NCBI GenBank assembly: GCA_030704615.1 | Contig: CM060733.1 | Coordinates: 64,482,001-64,546,000, forward strand | DNA: 64,000 nt | Source: Takakia lepidozioides | Taxonomy: Eukaryota > Streptophyta > Takakiopsida > Takakiales > Takakiaceae | Reading direction: 5' to 3' | In this document: positions 42,604-54,368 of the stretch, in pieces | How positions within the stretch are numbered: position 1 is the first letter of the stretch | Layout of the letters: the number at the start of each line of letters is the position of its first letter | Made by a program: the position numbers and the translations under genes | The notes under the pieces: model-generated | The model's input: only the letters and a program-made list of their open reading frames with translations | Told to the model about the DNA's origin: nothing | Database searches by the model: none

Positions 42604-45600
42604 TTGCAAGCCCCGCAGGCTTACAAGAAATTACCCATAGCTTTCTGCGGCAACCATACGTTTATGCTTTGTGCACTACAGGCATTCCTGCAGTTGTTAC
42701 AGCCAAAACAGCTCTGTGAGTCTAAAATGAAGAGAGTGAGAGGAATGGAGGAAATCAGGGTGAAGAGCACCACAATTCTGCAGAAACAAACGATTGCTAC
42801 CCCACAGGCGATACAGATACTGAAGGAGCTGAGATTGCAAGGATTGCAAAGCCTAGATTGGACATTACACCATAGACAGTACATGTTACAATTTTTGCAG
42901 AACTTTGAGCCAAGGACAGGAACAACAACGGTGAAGGGAGTTGAATTGAATGATTACTCCCCTATACCTCCAGCAATTGTTTCGATTGCCAGCAGGTCAG
43001 ATGCATGTGGAGGAACACAGGGCAAGACTGCAAATAGGGACTTATTCCAAGAAGGGAGTTTTTTTAAAACTCAGGGTTATGCTTGTACCAAGGCTGTGTA
43101 CCCAGGGCTAAAAGAGGTAGGCCAGGTATTGAACGTTCTGATTGCCATGAAACAGAACCAACAGTATTTGAGCAGATCCTTCACGGAGGAAATACTCAAA
43201 GGCCTGAAGGACAAGAGGTACAATGGGCGGACATAATGTACAACGCACTGGTGAGGAGATGAAAAGATTACAAGGTACTACCGCAAAGTCTCCTATCATA
43301 GTGTCTGGCCCAATCATTGCTCAAATAATCCTTGATTCTGGCATACTTGATGCGCAAGAAAGAAAGGAAATGGGAGTGTTTGAGCCAGAAACCACTGCAA
43401 TGGAAGAGCAAGGCTCTTCACACAGTGAGGGTGGACTAGCAGGGCAACCCGAGACTAAGGCAGAGACGGGGAAAGACTGTAGTGGCGGATCCACTGGCTT
43501 CACGGATTCCGCATGATATGTTTCCCAAGCTCATGTGCAGGAAGGGGCACAGCAGCACAGAAAATGCTATTACTGGAAGCAGGACCTTCAGAGAGGGAGG
43601 AGGAAGTTACTTCTGTATCACAACCATCACAGCCAGCTGATCGAATTTGTCACAAGGTCACCAAGTTGTCCATGCAGCTCAACCAGAAATAATTGATTTG
43701 GAAAGAGAAGGGTTAGATATTCCAACTACAGAACAGATAGTGGCAGAAATGGAGAAGGGGGACCTTCTCTATGAATATTCTGGTCTGGTCAAGGAGACAG
43801 AGATCCCAGAGGTGCAACAGTTGCCCAAGGGAAATCCTGAGGTGCATATAATACACACACCTGTGTCGGAGGTACCACAGGCGGAAGGTCATGATGACAC
43901 TGTAGCACACCGGTGATAGATGAAGTGGTTCAGGAAGAAAATCCGGTGGGACAATGGCCTGAATGGTTCGTGAGACATCACACTGTTGAGGATCAGGAGG
44001 AACAGCAGCAACCTCACCATGATGACCCTCAACAGGCAATGCTGATGAGTTCCATAGGCAGGACACTTAATTTGTTGGGACTTATGTCAAATCCCATGTT
44101 CCAACTACCCAATTGACATTGACCTGTTTGCAACTCAGTGAGTCGAGCCTCGAGGAGCTGATATGACAAGCTGATGTGCGTGCCAAGGGAGCGATCCAAA
44201 TTCATCCAAATGCAGCAGGACTTGGGAAATACAGAAGCGGCTTTGCAATTGGCCAAGGAACAATTGATTGAGGCAGGCCTCGCGCAAGACCAGTTGCACG
44301 AAACACATAAGCAACAGCTCTACCAAATGCAGGTGCAGCATGAAAGCAAGTTGCAAGAAGTGAATGCACTACATACGGAGTTGCAAACAGTGCATGACAG
44401 GATGGCGATACAATGTGCTACATTCACAACTATGCTTAAACAATCTACAAAAGAAATAAACAGTCAAGCGGAAAAATGTACGAAGGCAGAAGAGGAGAAT
44501 GTTGAGCAAATGAAACTCATTGTCGATATGAAGAATACAATCTGTCGCAATGAGGATGCTTTCAAGCAATACAGGCAGGTTGAAGCTGATCAAGAGAAGC
44601 ACATCGTGGAGTTGCACCAAACGATCATGGCCAATAGAAATGAAATCGCGGTCAATAACAAGGCTTGGAGGGAAGCTAATAATCTGGCTGCTGCCTATGC
44701 AAAGTTGGTTGAACCTCAGGCGAAGCGCATGGAGGCTTTACAACAGCAGTTAGAAGTGTACAAGCTAAGAGAGGAGCAAACTCTCAGGGGAACCACAAGC
44801 AACTTGGTGGATAACAGCCTTATGCAGGTCTGGTTAGCACAAGGGCCAGTAGAGGGCAAAGCACCACGAAAGCTCACCCAAAGCGAGATGAATGAGCTCA
44901 GGCTGCAGGTGCAACATTGCCACAACTACTATAGACAATGTCTATAGTAGGATAGCAGAGTTACAAGAGGATGTAGACGGACTGCAGACTCAAGTGGAGG
45001 ACCTCACTTCAAACATCGACAAAAGAGTCTATATCCCTCAGGAACAGCTAATGGCTTCTTATTTACAAGCCAGAACTTTGGCTTTTCAGTCTTCACAGGA
45101 GGTGCAGGAGATGCCAATGATACAAGAGCCAGTACCACCACCACCACAACAAGTCACTGTACCAGTAGCTGAACCTGTGGTTACTACAACCACACCACAG
45201 CCACCACAGCCTGAGGTATGGGGCAATGCTGCTTTTAACCCACCTAAAACTCTCAGCTGCAAGGGAGTACAGTAGGGCTATGATTATGCCCTTCAACCAA
45301 ATTCCCATCATGTTGGATTTGGCTTGGAAAGAATTTAGTCCTCCGCAGTCATTCGCACATTACTACCAAATCATGCGTATTTGGCTGCCAGTGGCAACTA
45401 GGACTAAAGTTCTTCCGAACAATCGACATATTGAAGATCATCACTTTGCACAATACTGGCATGAGGCAGGTACCATGTTGAGGGAATTGATTGCTTTCCA
45501 GGTTGTACATGGATTCATTTATACCAAGACCAAGGAGGTAGCAAGTATTGTCATGGGATGCGGGTTATACTACGCTGCTCGTTTTCTAGTACGTTATCAC

Positions 45601-46275
45601 ATTGAGCAACAAAAGATGCAAGCACGCTTTCTCAGTTATTCCAGTGGGTCCATTGGGTATTACCTTCGGTGCCACCTCATATGTACCTATATGACGCAAA
45701 AGTATGATGCAAAAGGATTCTCAAATTCGTTCATGGTTTCAAGCGGCCTGGAACAATTTGTCAACACAGAAATTTGGCATTGATGATATATTCTATAAGG
45801 GACATGTGGCATGGAAATACTTGCACGCTGCACCAGTAATTGGTACCCCACTCACTTGGACAGACAAGGAGCTCAGTGTCTACACCAATTTTGTTGTTCA
45901 GCGGTTACACCAAGTTGTAAATATAAACTTCCAGACATGGTAGGACAGCATTGTATGCCCCAGATGATTCCACAAAAGTTCGAAAATTAAAACACCTGAG
46001 GCGATGAGGATTCTGATACAACTGTTTTCTTCACCGAATTCTTTTGACATGGGAGAAGACTATGCAATTCAGATGGCGAGAAGAAGCGACGGGGGTCTCC
46101 TATGCCGGAAAGGTTACCTCGATATCAGCCTCCAGAGGGCCTCACTTATCCAAGTAGTGACCAACCATCTCCGTCAACCAGAGACAGACCTAGGGCTCGT
46201 ACACACAGTCCGCCAAGAAACTCTCAACGTCAAAAAGGTGCTCACTCACAAAGTTTTGCTAATCAAAATCAGTAA
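42604..46275 (+). pseudogene. R gene X: extra ORF between pol and 3' LTR
   Basis: Sense-strand ORF in the place where some plant gypsy elements carry an env-like gene. Open pieces: 42604-43236 (LHHRQYMLQFLQNFEPRTGT, LFQEGSFFKTQGYACTK), 43223-43516, 43647-43916, 44174-44947 (strong coiled coil), 44940-45275 (Pro/Gln/Thr linker), 45226-45943 (ARTKVLPNNRHIEDHHFAQY), and a Pro/Ser/Arg-rich end with NQNQ-stop at 46275. No signal peptide or membrane segment, so not a typical envelope. The N-terminus weakly recalls plant transposon-associated domains. Many frame breaks. Confidence 0.7.
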
Positions 46276-46288
46276 ACCGTGAGGACAC

Positions 46289-46315
46289 GGCTTTTTGAGG
46301 GGGGAAAAGGTAAAA
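46289..46315 (+). promoter_or_regulatory. R polypurine tract
   Basis: GAGGGGGGAAAAGG (46298-46311 region) directly before the 3' LTR, the usual plus-strand primer. Confidence 0.8.
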
Positions 46316-47217
46316 TGTTAGAGGACTGTCTGGGACTTAGACACTTAACGGGATCTGTAGGGTACCCTTAATTTTTGCACACAGACTGAGACCAACAGGA
46401 GCCTTAGGGGTGATAGCAGCGCACTGTAGAGGGGGGTTACACAGCCCGTCACAGTCGTCACAGCCGACACAGCCCGACACAGCCGACACATCCACACAAC
46501 CAGTCACAGCCCGACACAGCTAAACACAGTCGCACAGCCAGTCACAGCCCGTCACAGTTTCACACAGCCAGTCACAGCTTGACACAGCTGTCACGATCAT
46601 AGGGAACGGAGAGCAGGACAGGGAACGACTGTGGGGAACAACACTTGCGAAGGGAACATGTTAGTTCACAGACGACGGTTAGTGAGGGAAACGGTTAGAA
46701 CCACGGGTAGGAAGATAAAGGGAGAAGCGGGGAATTTGGGGATATCATTCGGTGGAGGACTTCTTGATCATGGAGGAGAGGGGATCGGGCAGAGATTAAG
46801 AACGGAAGTGAAGATAGAGAGATGATGAGTAGATGCTTGTTATATGCAAGGCTGTAATGATATTGTAGAGCAGATTAGAGACACAATGGCTTCGGCCTGA
46901 TACCTGATAAATCATAATCGGATACTTTTACGATACAATCACACTGTGTAGAGAGATCTGAGTGAAGCTGTGGAATGAATGGATGAGTTGATGGAATCCA
47001 ATAGATTGATAAAGCAAACTGATACTTAATTATCAATGGTAAGGTAACTAACATGAATGCCAAAAGGGAAACAAATAGGAAACACCCCCATGATACACTA
47101 GCTGTAGGTCATGACTGATTGTTCTGCGCGGGCTGAGTACTTAGAGATTTCCAACTCTTCTATCTTGAGTTTCCGCCTCGAATAGCGAAGGGATGGGTGA
47201 GTAAATGCCGCGCGACA
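46316..47217 (+). repeat. R 3' LTR
   Basis: 902 bp, TGTTAG...GACA, matching the 5' LTR. Shorter CACAGCC block (46440-46590). Confidence 0.95.
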
Positions 47218-47222
47218 TACCT
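47218..47222. repeat. R target-site duplication, right (TACCT)
   Basis: TACCT after the LTR end CA. Partner at 20272-20276. Confidence 0.9.
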
Positions 47223-49346
47223 CTCTTGGTCAGCCTCAACCTGTCTGTATTGCTTGAAAGTATTCTCATTGCGACAGATTGTATTCTTCATATCAACAAG
47301 CATTTGGTATAACTGTTGTTTATGTGCTTCGTGCAACTGGTCCTGCGCGAGGCCTGCTTCAATCAAATGTCCATTGGCCAACTGCAAAGCAGCCTTTGTG
47401 TCCTCTAACTCTTGCTGTAACTTGAGATTGACCTCCTCATCGACCTTGTTTGCACACTCAGTGGCAAGTCGAGCCTCAAACTCCTTCCTGAGTTCCTCCC
47501 TCAAAGCTGCCAATTGGGTAGATGGAGCATGGGATTTCACATAAGTGCCCAACAAATTAAGTGTTCTGCTTATGGAACTCATAAGCATGGCCTGCTGAGG
47601 GTCATCATGGTGAGCTTGCTGCTGTTCTTCCTGATCCTCAACAGTGTGATGCCTCACCAACCATTCAGGCCATTGCCCCACCAGATTCTCTTCCTGAACC
47701 ACCTCATCCACCACAGGTGCTGCAGTGTCCTGATATGCTACCCTTGGTACCTCCATCACAGGTGTGGGTATTACATGCACAGCAGGGTTTTCCCTGGACA
47801 ACCGCTGCACCTCTGGAACCACTGATTCCCCTACCAAGCCAGAGTTTTCATAGAGAAGGTCACCCTTCTCAATTTCGGCCACGACCTGCTCTTTAGTGGG
47901 AATGTCCAACCTTTCTCCTTCCAGAGCAATTGGGGGTGATGTCACAGCATGTACTAACTGTGGAACCTCTAAAACAACTGAGTCAATTGGTTGTGGTGGC
48001 TGTGGTATCAAAGTGACTTCCTCTTCCATTTCCGAAGGCTGTGTTTCCAATAATAACAGCTCTCTGTGCTGCTGTGCCCCATCTTGCACAAGAGCTTGGG
48101 AAACATTATCGTGCGGTTTCCATGAAGCTAGTGGATCCGCCACTACAGTCATACCCCGCCTCTGTCTCTTAGATTGGTGTTGCCCTGCCAGTCCACCCTC
48201 ACTGTGTGAAGAGCCCTGCTCTTCAATTGCAGTGGTTTCTGCCTCAAACACTCCCATCTCCTTACGTTCCCGAGTATCAAGTATGCAAGAATCAAGAATT
48301 ATTTGGGCAATGACTGGACCGGACACAATGATCGGAGACTTAGCAGCAGTGCCCTGTAACCTCTTCATCTTGTCCACCAATCCGTTGTACATTAACTCCG
48401 CCCAAGCGACATCCTCTCCCCTCAAAGCTTTCAGGATCTCCTCTGTGAATGACCTGCTCAAATACTGTTGGTTCTGTTTCATGGCAAACAGAACGTTCAA
48501 TATTTGGCCGACTTCCCTAAGCCCTGGGTACTCGGCTTTGGTACAAGCGTAACCTTGAGTTTTAAAGAAACTCCCTTCTTGGAACAAATTCCCTATCTGC
48601 AATCTTGCCCTGTGCTCATCCACATCCACATGTCCTGATGGCAAATCAAACAATTGCTGCAGGTACTGGTGAGTAATTTCTATATCTACTCCCCTCACCT
48701 GAGTAACTCCCGTCCGAGGCTCAAAATTCTGAAGAAATTGTATCATGAACTGCCGATGATGCAAGGACCAGTCCTTGCGTAGCAGCCCCTCCAATCGCAA
48801 CTCCCTTAGCAGCTATACTGCCTGCGGTGCTGCAATTGTTTGCTTCTGCAGTATCGTGGTGCTCTTCACCCTGATATCCTCCATTCCCCTCACTCTCTTC
48901 ATTCTAGACAAACAAAAAGGCTTTGTTTGAAACAGCTGAAGGAAAGCTTGCAGGGCACAGAGCATGAAGGTATGGTTGGTACAAAATGGAACAGGTAAGT
49001 GCGTGTAAGCCTGTGGGGCTTGCAAGTAACGAGTGAGAGAAAATGTACTCTCAATGCTTCCGTCCTTGTGCCACTGCGTGAGAAGTAAAGCGAGTGTGTA
49101 ATCCATTACATCTGCCATAGCTACAAAACTAGTGCTTTGATTGCCCCTGCCGTCGAGACCTTGGCTATTCCGAGCCACCCCGACTCTTCCGCTCATAACA
49201 CTTCCTATTTCTTGTTCTTGTTTCTTGGAGGGACCTACCTGCCTGTAATTCACACTCCTGATTGGCTGTGGACTGCTTAGGTAATTTCTTAATTCCACCC
49301 CCCTCCATGGACATTCCCACTTGGAATGTCCAGTAGGACAGCACAT
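47218..49346 (-). pseudogene. R2 gene X, N-terminal and coiled-coil part
   Basis: Best-preserved gene X. From about 49346 the frame runs through MADVMDYTLALLLTQWHKDG and the FEPRTG and LFQEGSFFKTQGYACTK blocks. After an acidic/Pro linker comes a long heptad-rich coiled coil (about 47520-47230; LREELRKEFEARLATECANK, LQQELEDTKAALQLANGHLI). A single in-frame TAG (48815-48813) interrupts it. R has CAG at that codon, so a C-to-T change. The frame continues past the R insertion at 20276. Role unknown: a coiled coil between pol and LTR suggests a structural or RNP function, which is inference. Confidence 0.72.
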
Positions 49347-49674
49347 GTGGCATAGGTTTTTTTTTTTTTTTTTTACTCGGAAAGGGTTCCGTTACCCTTA
49401 CACTGAATGCATTAATGGGCCCACAATTTGTATTAGTTGTTGTACCGGGTAGGTACTTTGACGGCCCGATTTGTCCTCTTGCATGATGAAACTCACTTTT
49501 GCAATCGATGCAGCGCGGTGTGCTTCGCCTTAGCGGCCACGTGTCCGTTTCTAAACATGCCCCCGACTTCCCCTCTCCGCGTGGCACATTCTCCAAGTTT
49601 GACTTCCAAACTTTTTCTTCACTTGATGGCCACTTTTCTAACGTTAATTCGTGTCCACCTGTCACGGACCCTAT

Positions 49675-49815
49675 GGACTGTGTAACCTGTATGGGCTGTG
49701 TTGGGCTGTGACAGGCTGTGTGGCACTGTGGTGGACTGTGATAGGCTGTGTCACGCTGTGATGGGTTGTGATAGGTTGTGTGACACTGTGATGGGCTGTG
49801 ATAGGCTGTGTGACA
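49675..49815. repeat. CACAGCC-type tandem repeat of R2
   Basis: GGCTGTGTGACACTGTGATG-type units, the reverse complement of the R block at 41866-42048, in the same place between pol end and gene X. Confidence 0.85.
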
Positions 49816-49984
49816 CTTGTACTTCCCACCCTGGTCATACACGCTCGGCTTAACGACAAGTGCTCCATACTCCGTTGGTATCACTGGCGCAGCCTCGTGA
49901 CTGCTTTTATGTTTCAACATGCAAATCGTGCTGCAATGGTTTGTCATGGATACCACTGTACCCCTTCAACTTATTGGCCTCTTC

Positions 49985-50987
49985 TTCTTACATTTGGTGT
50001 TCGGGTCCTTCATGAACACCACGTGCTCTCCCTCATTGGCAACCCCACTGAACTGCACCAATGAGGCCAGCCATGTTGTTGCCTCCTGAAAACAAATAAC
50101 CCCTCCAAATTCAAAAAAAGAAACAAACAACAAAGAAAATCATGCATGCAAAGGAAAGGATAAAACACGGAACAAGGTGCGACAGTTGTACCTTTGCAAG
50201 CTTGTCCGACTTGCCCCCGGTGTGGCAGGGTCCCCGTTGCCGGATGTGCCCGCGCTATCCCCTCCCGGAGCACCACTGGAAGTAGATTCCAGATGTGGAG
50301 CATAGCCGGCGGCGGCGCCCCGTAGTCCAGGCCCTTCTTTGCTGACCGCTCAGGCTCAAGGGGCGGCGTCGCTGATTGGCTAGGCCACTCCAAACCGGCC
50401 CATACCTCCTCCCCCCCCCCAAAATGCGTATCAGAGTAGAAGCCCTCACCCGGTTTGACTTCTTCGAGGCGCTTCGCTATCTCAACCACCTCATTGGCCC
50501 TCCTCGTCTCCTTCTCCCTCATCAACAACATTGGGCTAGCAATGGAGGCTTTCAAAGGCCCTTGAACCTGATGTTGGGCCTTGGCAAGTGCAGCTTATGC
50601 TACGGAGGAAGGGGTCGCTATGGGGGTGACATCCAAAAGTTGCCCATACCGGGCCCCCGAACGGGTGATGTGCTTGCCAAGGTACATTTCACCCGTCTTG
50701 GTGGCCGGGGGTGTGCTCAACTGAGCATCCGGCTCAGCAACAACCTCCCGAATAGGAGAGCTGGCTGAGCCGGCCCCTAGCGCATCCAAGATGTGGACAA
50801 GAGGGGGGGTACTGGCCTCGGGGGGTAGACGAGCCCTCCGGCTGCGGCTGTCGACGGGGCTGGTTAACCGTGAGACGCCCTGGCGCGTCACACGTGCCGG
50901 CAGAGCAAATGGATTGTCCGCCCCTTTCTTTGGGGCACGAGACTTCTTCTCTTTCCCCAGAAGCTGGCACCTGTCATGCAAACCCAC
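49985..50987 (-). pseudogene. Unidentified Pro/Ala/Arg-rich protein, one in-frame stop
   Basis: Minus strand. 50987-50598 is open (DRCQLLGKEKKSRAPKKG, RVTRQGVSRLTSPVDSRSRR, PEASTPPLVHILDALG). TAA follows, then the same frame continues (ALAKAQHQVQGPLKASIASP, EVVEIAKRLEEVKPGEGFYS) to a donor AAAG|GTACAA at about 50192. An acceptor TTTTCAG at 50086 leads to an exon EATTWLASLVQFSGVANEGE ending near 49985 at the R2 truncation point. GC-rich compared with neighbours. No family recognised; it may be the body of another mobile element. Confidence 0.45.
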
Positions 50988-51009
50988 AAGTTGGCCTCAT
51001 TAGGAAACA

Positions 51010-52420
51010 ACCTCTACATTCAAGATCAAAAAAAAAAAAAACCAAGCATGTCGGGGGTTGAGAGCAGCAAGTGCTCGGGGTCTCGAGAGGGGGCAACAAA
51101 GAGAAAAGAAAAAGGTGGGGGGGGGGGGGAAGTGACTGAGCACCACCACCAGCTGCTGAGCACCACGGGCTCAGTCCAAACCCCCCCCCCCCCCATTTTT
51201 ATTTTTTTTGGTTTCATGATCTCTCCCTCTCTCTCCCTCTGGACAATGGGTTTATGGAATTGTTGTCCCGACTTCCATCCTTGAGGAAATTGAATTTTTT
51301 TGTAAAATTGGGTTCCAGGGAATTTTGGATGTTTTTTATCAAATATTTTATTATTATTATTATTAATTTTTTAGTAAAATATTTCTTCACTAAAAAACCT
51401 GTGAGTTGCAAAACTCCCGTCAATTTCTACTTTTTCAATCCAACCTGGATGAAAAAATGACTTCATCTGACAGGACCTAAATACAGGGCAAGACAGGTTT
51501 AACCCCCCCCCCCCCCCCCCCCCTGTGTTTTTCATCTAACCTAGATGAAATACGGACTACATCTGTTGAGTGCAAGACAGGATGAAAGCACGATGTCTTT
51601 CATCTTCCACGAATGAGAAACAGACAACGTCCGTCGGGCGGACAGACTGGCGGATGTTTTTCATCCTGACAATGATGAATGACGGGCCAGACAGGGGAAA
51701 ACTCTGCGCAACCCTAATGTCTTTCTTTTTGCGCTGCGAGAGCGCGCGCGATGGCGGCTTCTGAGGAGCGATGGTGCTCGTGCTGCAGATACCTTGAGTT
51801 GCCAATCCTTGAGTGTTTATGGCTCCTGTGAGCGACGCCTGGGCGGGCTCTTTAAGGCGATGGCGGTGGCTTAGAGATGAGGGAAGATTCCCTGTCTTAG
51901 TTGTCTGTTTTTTTGCTGCACAAGGGAACCGCGGCAGTGATGGCGGAGGCACCACCTGCATGCCTATGACGTTTCCCTATGAGCCCTCCTCTGGATCTTT
52001 GATGAATGACGGCACAAGGAAGTCTCTCTCCCTCCCTTGATAAACCCTACCTTTTGAGACCAAGCTCTTTTTTTCTTGTGCTTGGCAAGACCTTGCTTTG
52101 GTTAAGGTAGCAGTGTTGTGGTGCTGGCGGAGTCCTCCCTGCACGGTTAGGCTTGTGGAGAGATGACGACTCTCCCCCAAACAGTAAAAAAGGTTTTTTT
52201 TTTCTGTTGGTTTTGTTTTCTTGCTTGCTTTGGCATTCTTTGCGCTTAGATTGAAGTGTATTTGACCTCGATAGCAAGTGTGGAAGCTTGCTACTCACCT
52301 CGTGCATCCTCACTAACTCACAATGCGTTGTGGTTGTTTTTGGGATGGGCACAGGTGAGGGCTTCCACTTAATATTCTGATGTCTAGGTGCTGCTGGATG
52401 CCAAGTGGGATTGCAGAGCA
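51010..52420. other. Low-complexity and unassigned DNA
   Basis: Holds homopolymer and simple runs: A13 near 51030, G runs near 51115, C runs near 51185 and 51505, CT repeats near 51220-51240, and TTATTATTA near 51345. The open frame 51961-51557 (minus) resembles no family I know. Repeated GAT/CATC-rich phrases (TTTCATC...GATGAA) occur at 51530-51680. No gene supported. Confidence 0.5.
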
Positions 52421-52422
52421 GG

Positions 52423-53577
52423 GGAAGGAATCGCTTGCCAGGGACTCATCCTAAAATGTTGAAAAACTAAACTACTCTATGGTTTTTCTTGATCCTGCCT
52501 CTTTCCTTCCTTGATTTTTGAAGAACAAGTGTAATGCTTTCTACGATGGGCTAGTTCGGCCCAGCCAGTGGAAAACCTCTGTTATGTTGTGACAGCTGGG
52601 TTTATGATGGCTTGTGTGAGAGACACACATCTGTTTTCCAAGCCCTAGTTTGCTTTGCTTACCTTATGGTACTTGGAAACAAATTGAAAGGCTGCAAGGA
52701 ACTGTTTGCTGCAGCTACTCGGGTACCTCTGTTGGTAAAAGGCCCCTGTTATGTTCCAACCCAGATGCCTTTGTTAGCTAGATGCTTAGGCCAAGGTATG
52801 GTGAAGTTTCTACCTGTGGCTATTCAGCTGACACTGAAATATGGCAGTAATATAAATGGTAACTGGTTTTTGAGGCAGCCAGGGTGGTCAAGTGGAAATA
52901 CCCCCTGGACATGGTGTAATGACATGGACAAATGTGGAATGATGTGAAGGGTGTACTGACAGTATCATATCCTGTCACAGGATGTGTATGCAATCTTTTA
53001 TATTTACCTTGTTGTGTCATGAGCTTTGATTTTCAGCTGTAGCAAGAAATAAAGGTATAGAGGTGTTCTGGAAAACTTACCAGACATATCCACATCCCCT
53101 GTGGGGGCAAGCTGTACTGCACACCAGTCTAAACAAATACTGGCAAGGCAAGGTATTTAAATCTGTGATATCCAAGTGTTGCTTTCTTTTTTAAGAAAAC
53201 CCTCCATGACACCCATGGGGTTTTAGTAAGTATGCTTGGATTACAGCTTGAGATAGTAAATCTGGATGACTATGTGACCTGCACCACATCAAGGCCAAAA
53301 ATGGCCAAGTACCCGCCATCCCACCCAGACCTCTGTAAGTGTATCATGATCTTGACTGGTGGTCAATCAGCATCAGTGGCATACTCTATGGATTATGAGT
53401 AATACAGACATGAACACATTACTGTGCATGGATGTAATTCTGGATTTTCTAAGCTTGATGATTGATGGATGGTGCCACTGTTAAGTGGCTGATATGTCTA
53501 TTTATTCTTTCATGACAATGACCCTAGCGGTCCTGTCTTTATCTTGACATGACAAAAAGTATCTTCCCTCTCTTTTT
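52423..53577 (+). repeat. Long inverted repeat, left arm
   Basis: About 1.15 kb, matching the reverse complement of 54369-55533 with scattered differences (for example GGAAGGAATCGCTTGCCAGG at both outer ends). The open frame 52612-52947 has no recognised domain and its mirror is disrupted, so I do not call it a gene. Confidence 0.88.
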
Positions 53578-53643
53578 TGCTGCTCACAAAAATAAACAAA
53601 CCACAAGGGAGAGAGGGTGCAGAAAAAGTTAAAAAGATTGTAC

Positions 53644-54322
53644 TCATAAGACGTTGTTTGCCGTAGCCTTGTGGCCATTAACCCCGTGCCCAGTTTGAGC
53701 GGAAACAAAAGGGACAAAACCTGCCTCTGTCAGGGGCTGATGTTGGTAGTAAGACTTACCTTCATATATAGAATTAATCTGGGTTTTCCATATATCCTCT
53801 AGAAATCCCTTCACACAAGCATCAATCTGCTGTGTGTGATTTGCCCAATAACTAGGCCTCAGGAGGGCCTGGGCTTTTGGCTCAGCCTTGAGACTTTCAA
53901 AGTTGGTAAACAGAAGTACAGGCACAATTCCCTTGATAGATTTGAAGAGAGCGTCTCTTTCGTGAGAGAACCCCAGACAGTGTATCAGAAAATGAGTATT
54001 GTCTTCAAATTGCCCACACAACGGGCAATTGCACTCTCCCTTTCCTCTCTGCTTATGTGTTCAAAGGTAGGCTTCCTGCCCTGAGTTTAAATTTCAGTCT
54101 AGTGCCGAGAGTGGGTAGACCCTTGAGGTCATCCAAGATGTCCTCTCCCATGTCACTGACTTGAAACAAGTTCAGGGAAGTTTTCTGCCTAACTTCATTT
54201 TCATCAGACAATCTCATGGCAACAGACATGGCTTTGGACACTACAGCCTCTAAGTCAGATTTATCAACCCATAATATTGCAGATCCGTACTCCAAGGCAG
54301 GTCTAATAATGCGACAAAGCAT
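53644..54322 (-). pseudogene. Non-LTR retrotransposon (LINE-type) RT C-terminal fragment
   Basis: In the loop of the inverted repeat. The first part (54322-54053) reads MLCRIIRPALEYGSAILWVD and VVSKAMSVAMRL, the usual post-RT sequence of LINE proteins. After one frameshift, CNCPLCGQFEDNTHFLIHC (about 54030) is the zinc-knuckle region found downstream of LINE RTs, followed by FLEDIWKTQINSIYE to 53644. The catalytic RT core is missing. Confidence 0.65.
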
Positions 54323-54368
54323 GGTTTTCTTAACCTCAGAGTTGACCCCTCTGCAGAAAAAGTTAAAA

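Larger units (their letters stand above)
20277..47217 (+). mobile_element. R: Ty3/gypsy LTR retrotransposon with extra 3' ORF, interrupted by T3
   Basis: The order is 5' LTR, primer site, leader ORF, gag with zinc knuckles, [T3 insertion], protease, RT, RNase H, integrase, CACAGCC repeat, gene X, polypurine tract, 3' LTR. Domain order (integrase after RT/RNase H) places it in Ty3/gypsy. Without T3 and one 11-bp TSD copy it is about 13.0 kb. It inserted in the opposite orientation into an R2 copy, splitting R2 gene X. The LTRs are nearly identical, implying recent insertion, yet the internal frames carry many indels. Confidence 0.93.
47218..49980 (-). mobile_element. R2 relic, 5' part
   Basis: Minus strand: the last codons of pol (GCCAATAAGTTGAAGGGGTA, matching R at 41690), the CACAGCC block, then gene X up to the R insertion. 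Truncated at about 49980, where an unrelated ORF begins. R2 is the host of the R insertion, so it is older. Confidence 0.8.

Noticed and set aside
42604-46275. Envelope gene of an endogenous retrovirus
   Set aside because: No signal peptide, cleavage site or membrane segment. The protein is dominated by coiled coil and low-complexity linkers.
49357-49376. Poly-T run as the 3' end of a retroposed SINE/LINE
   Set aside because: No flanking duplication or element body. It lies within the R2 spacer and is likely slippage.
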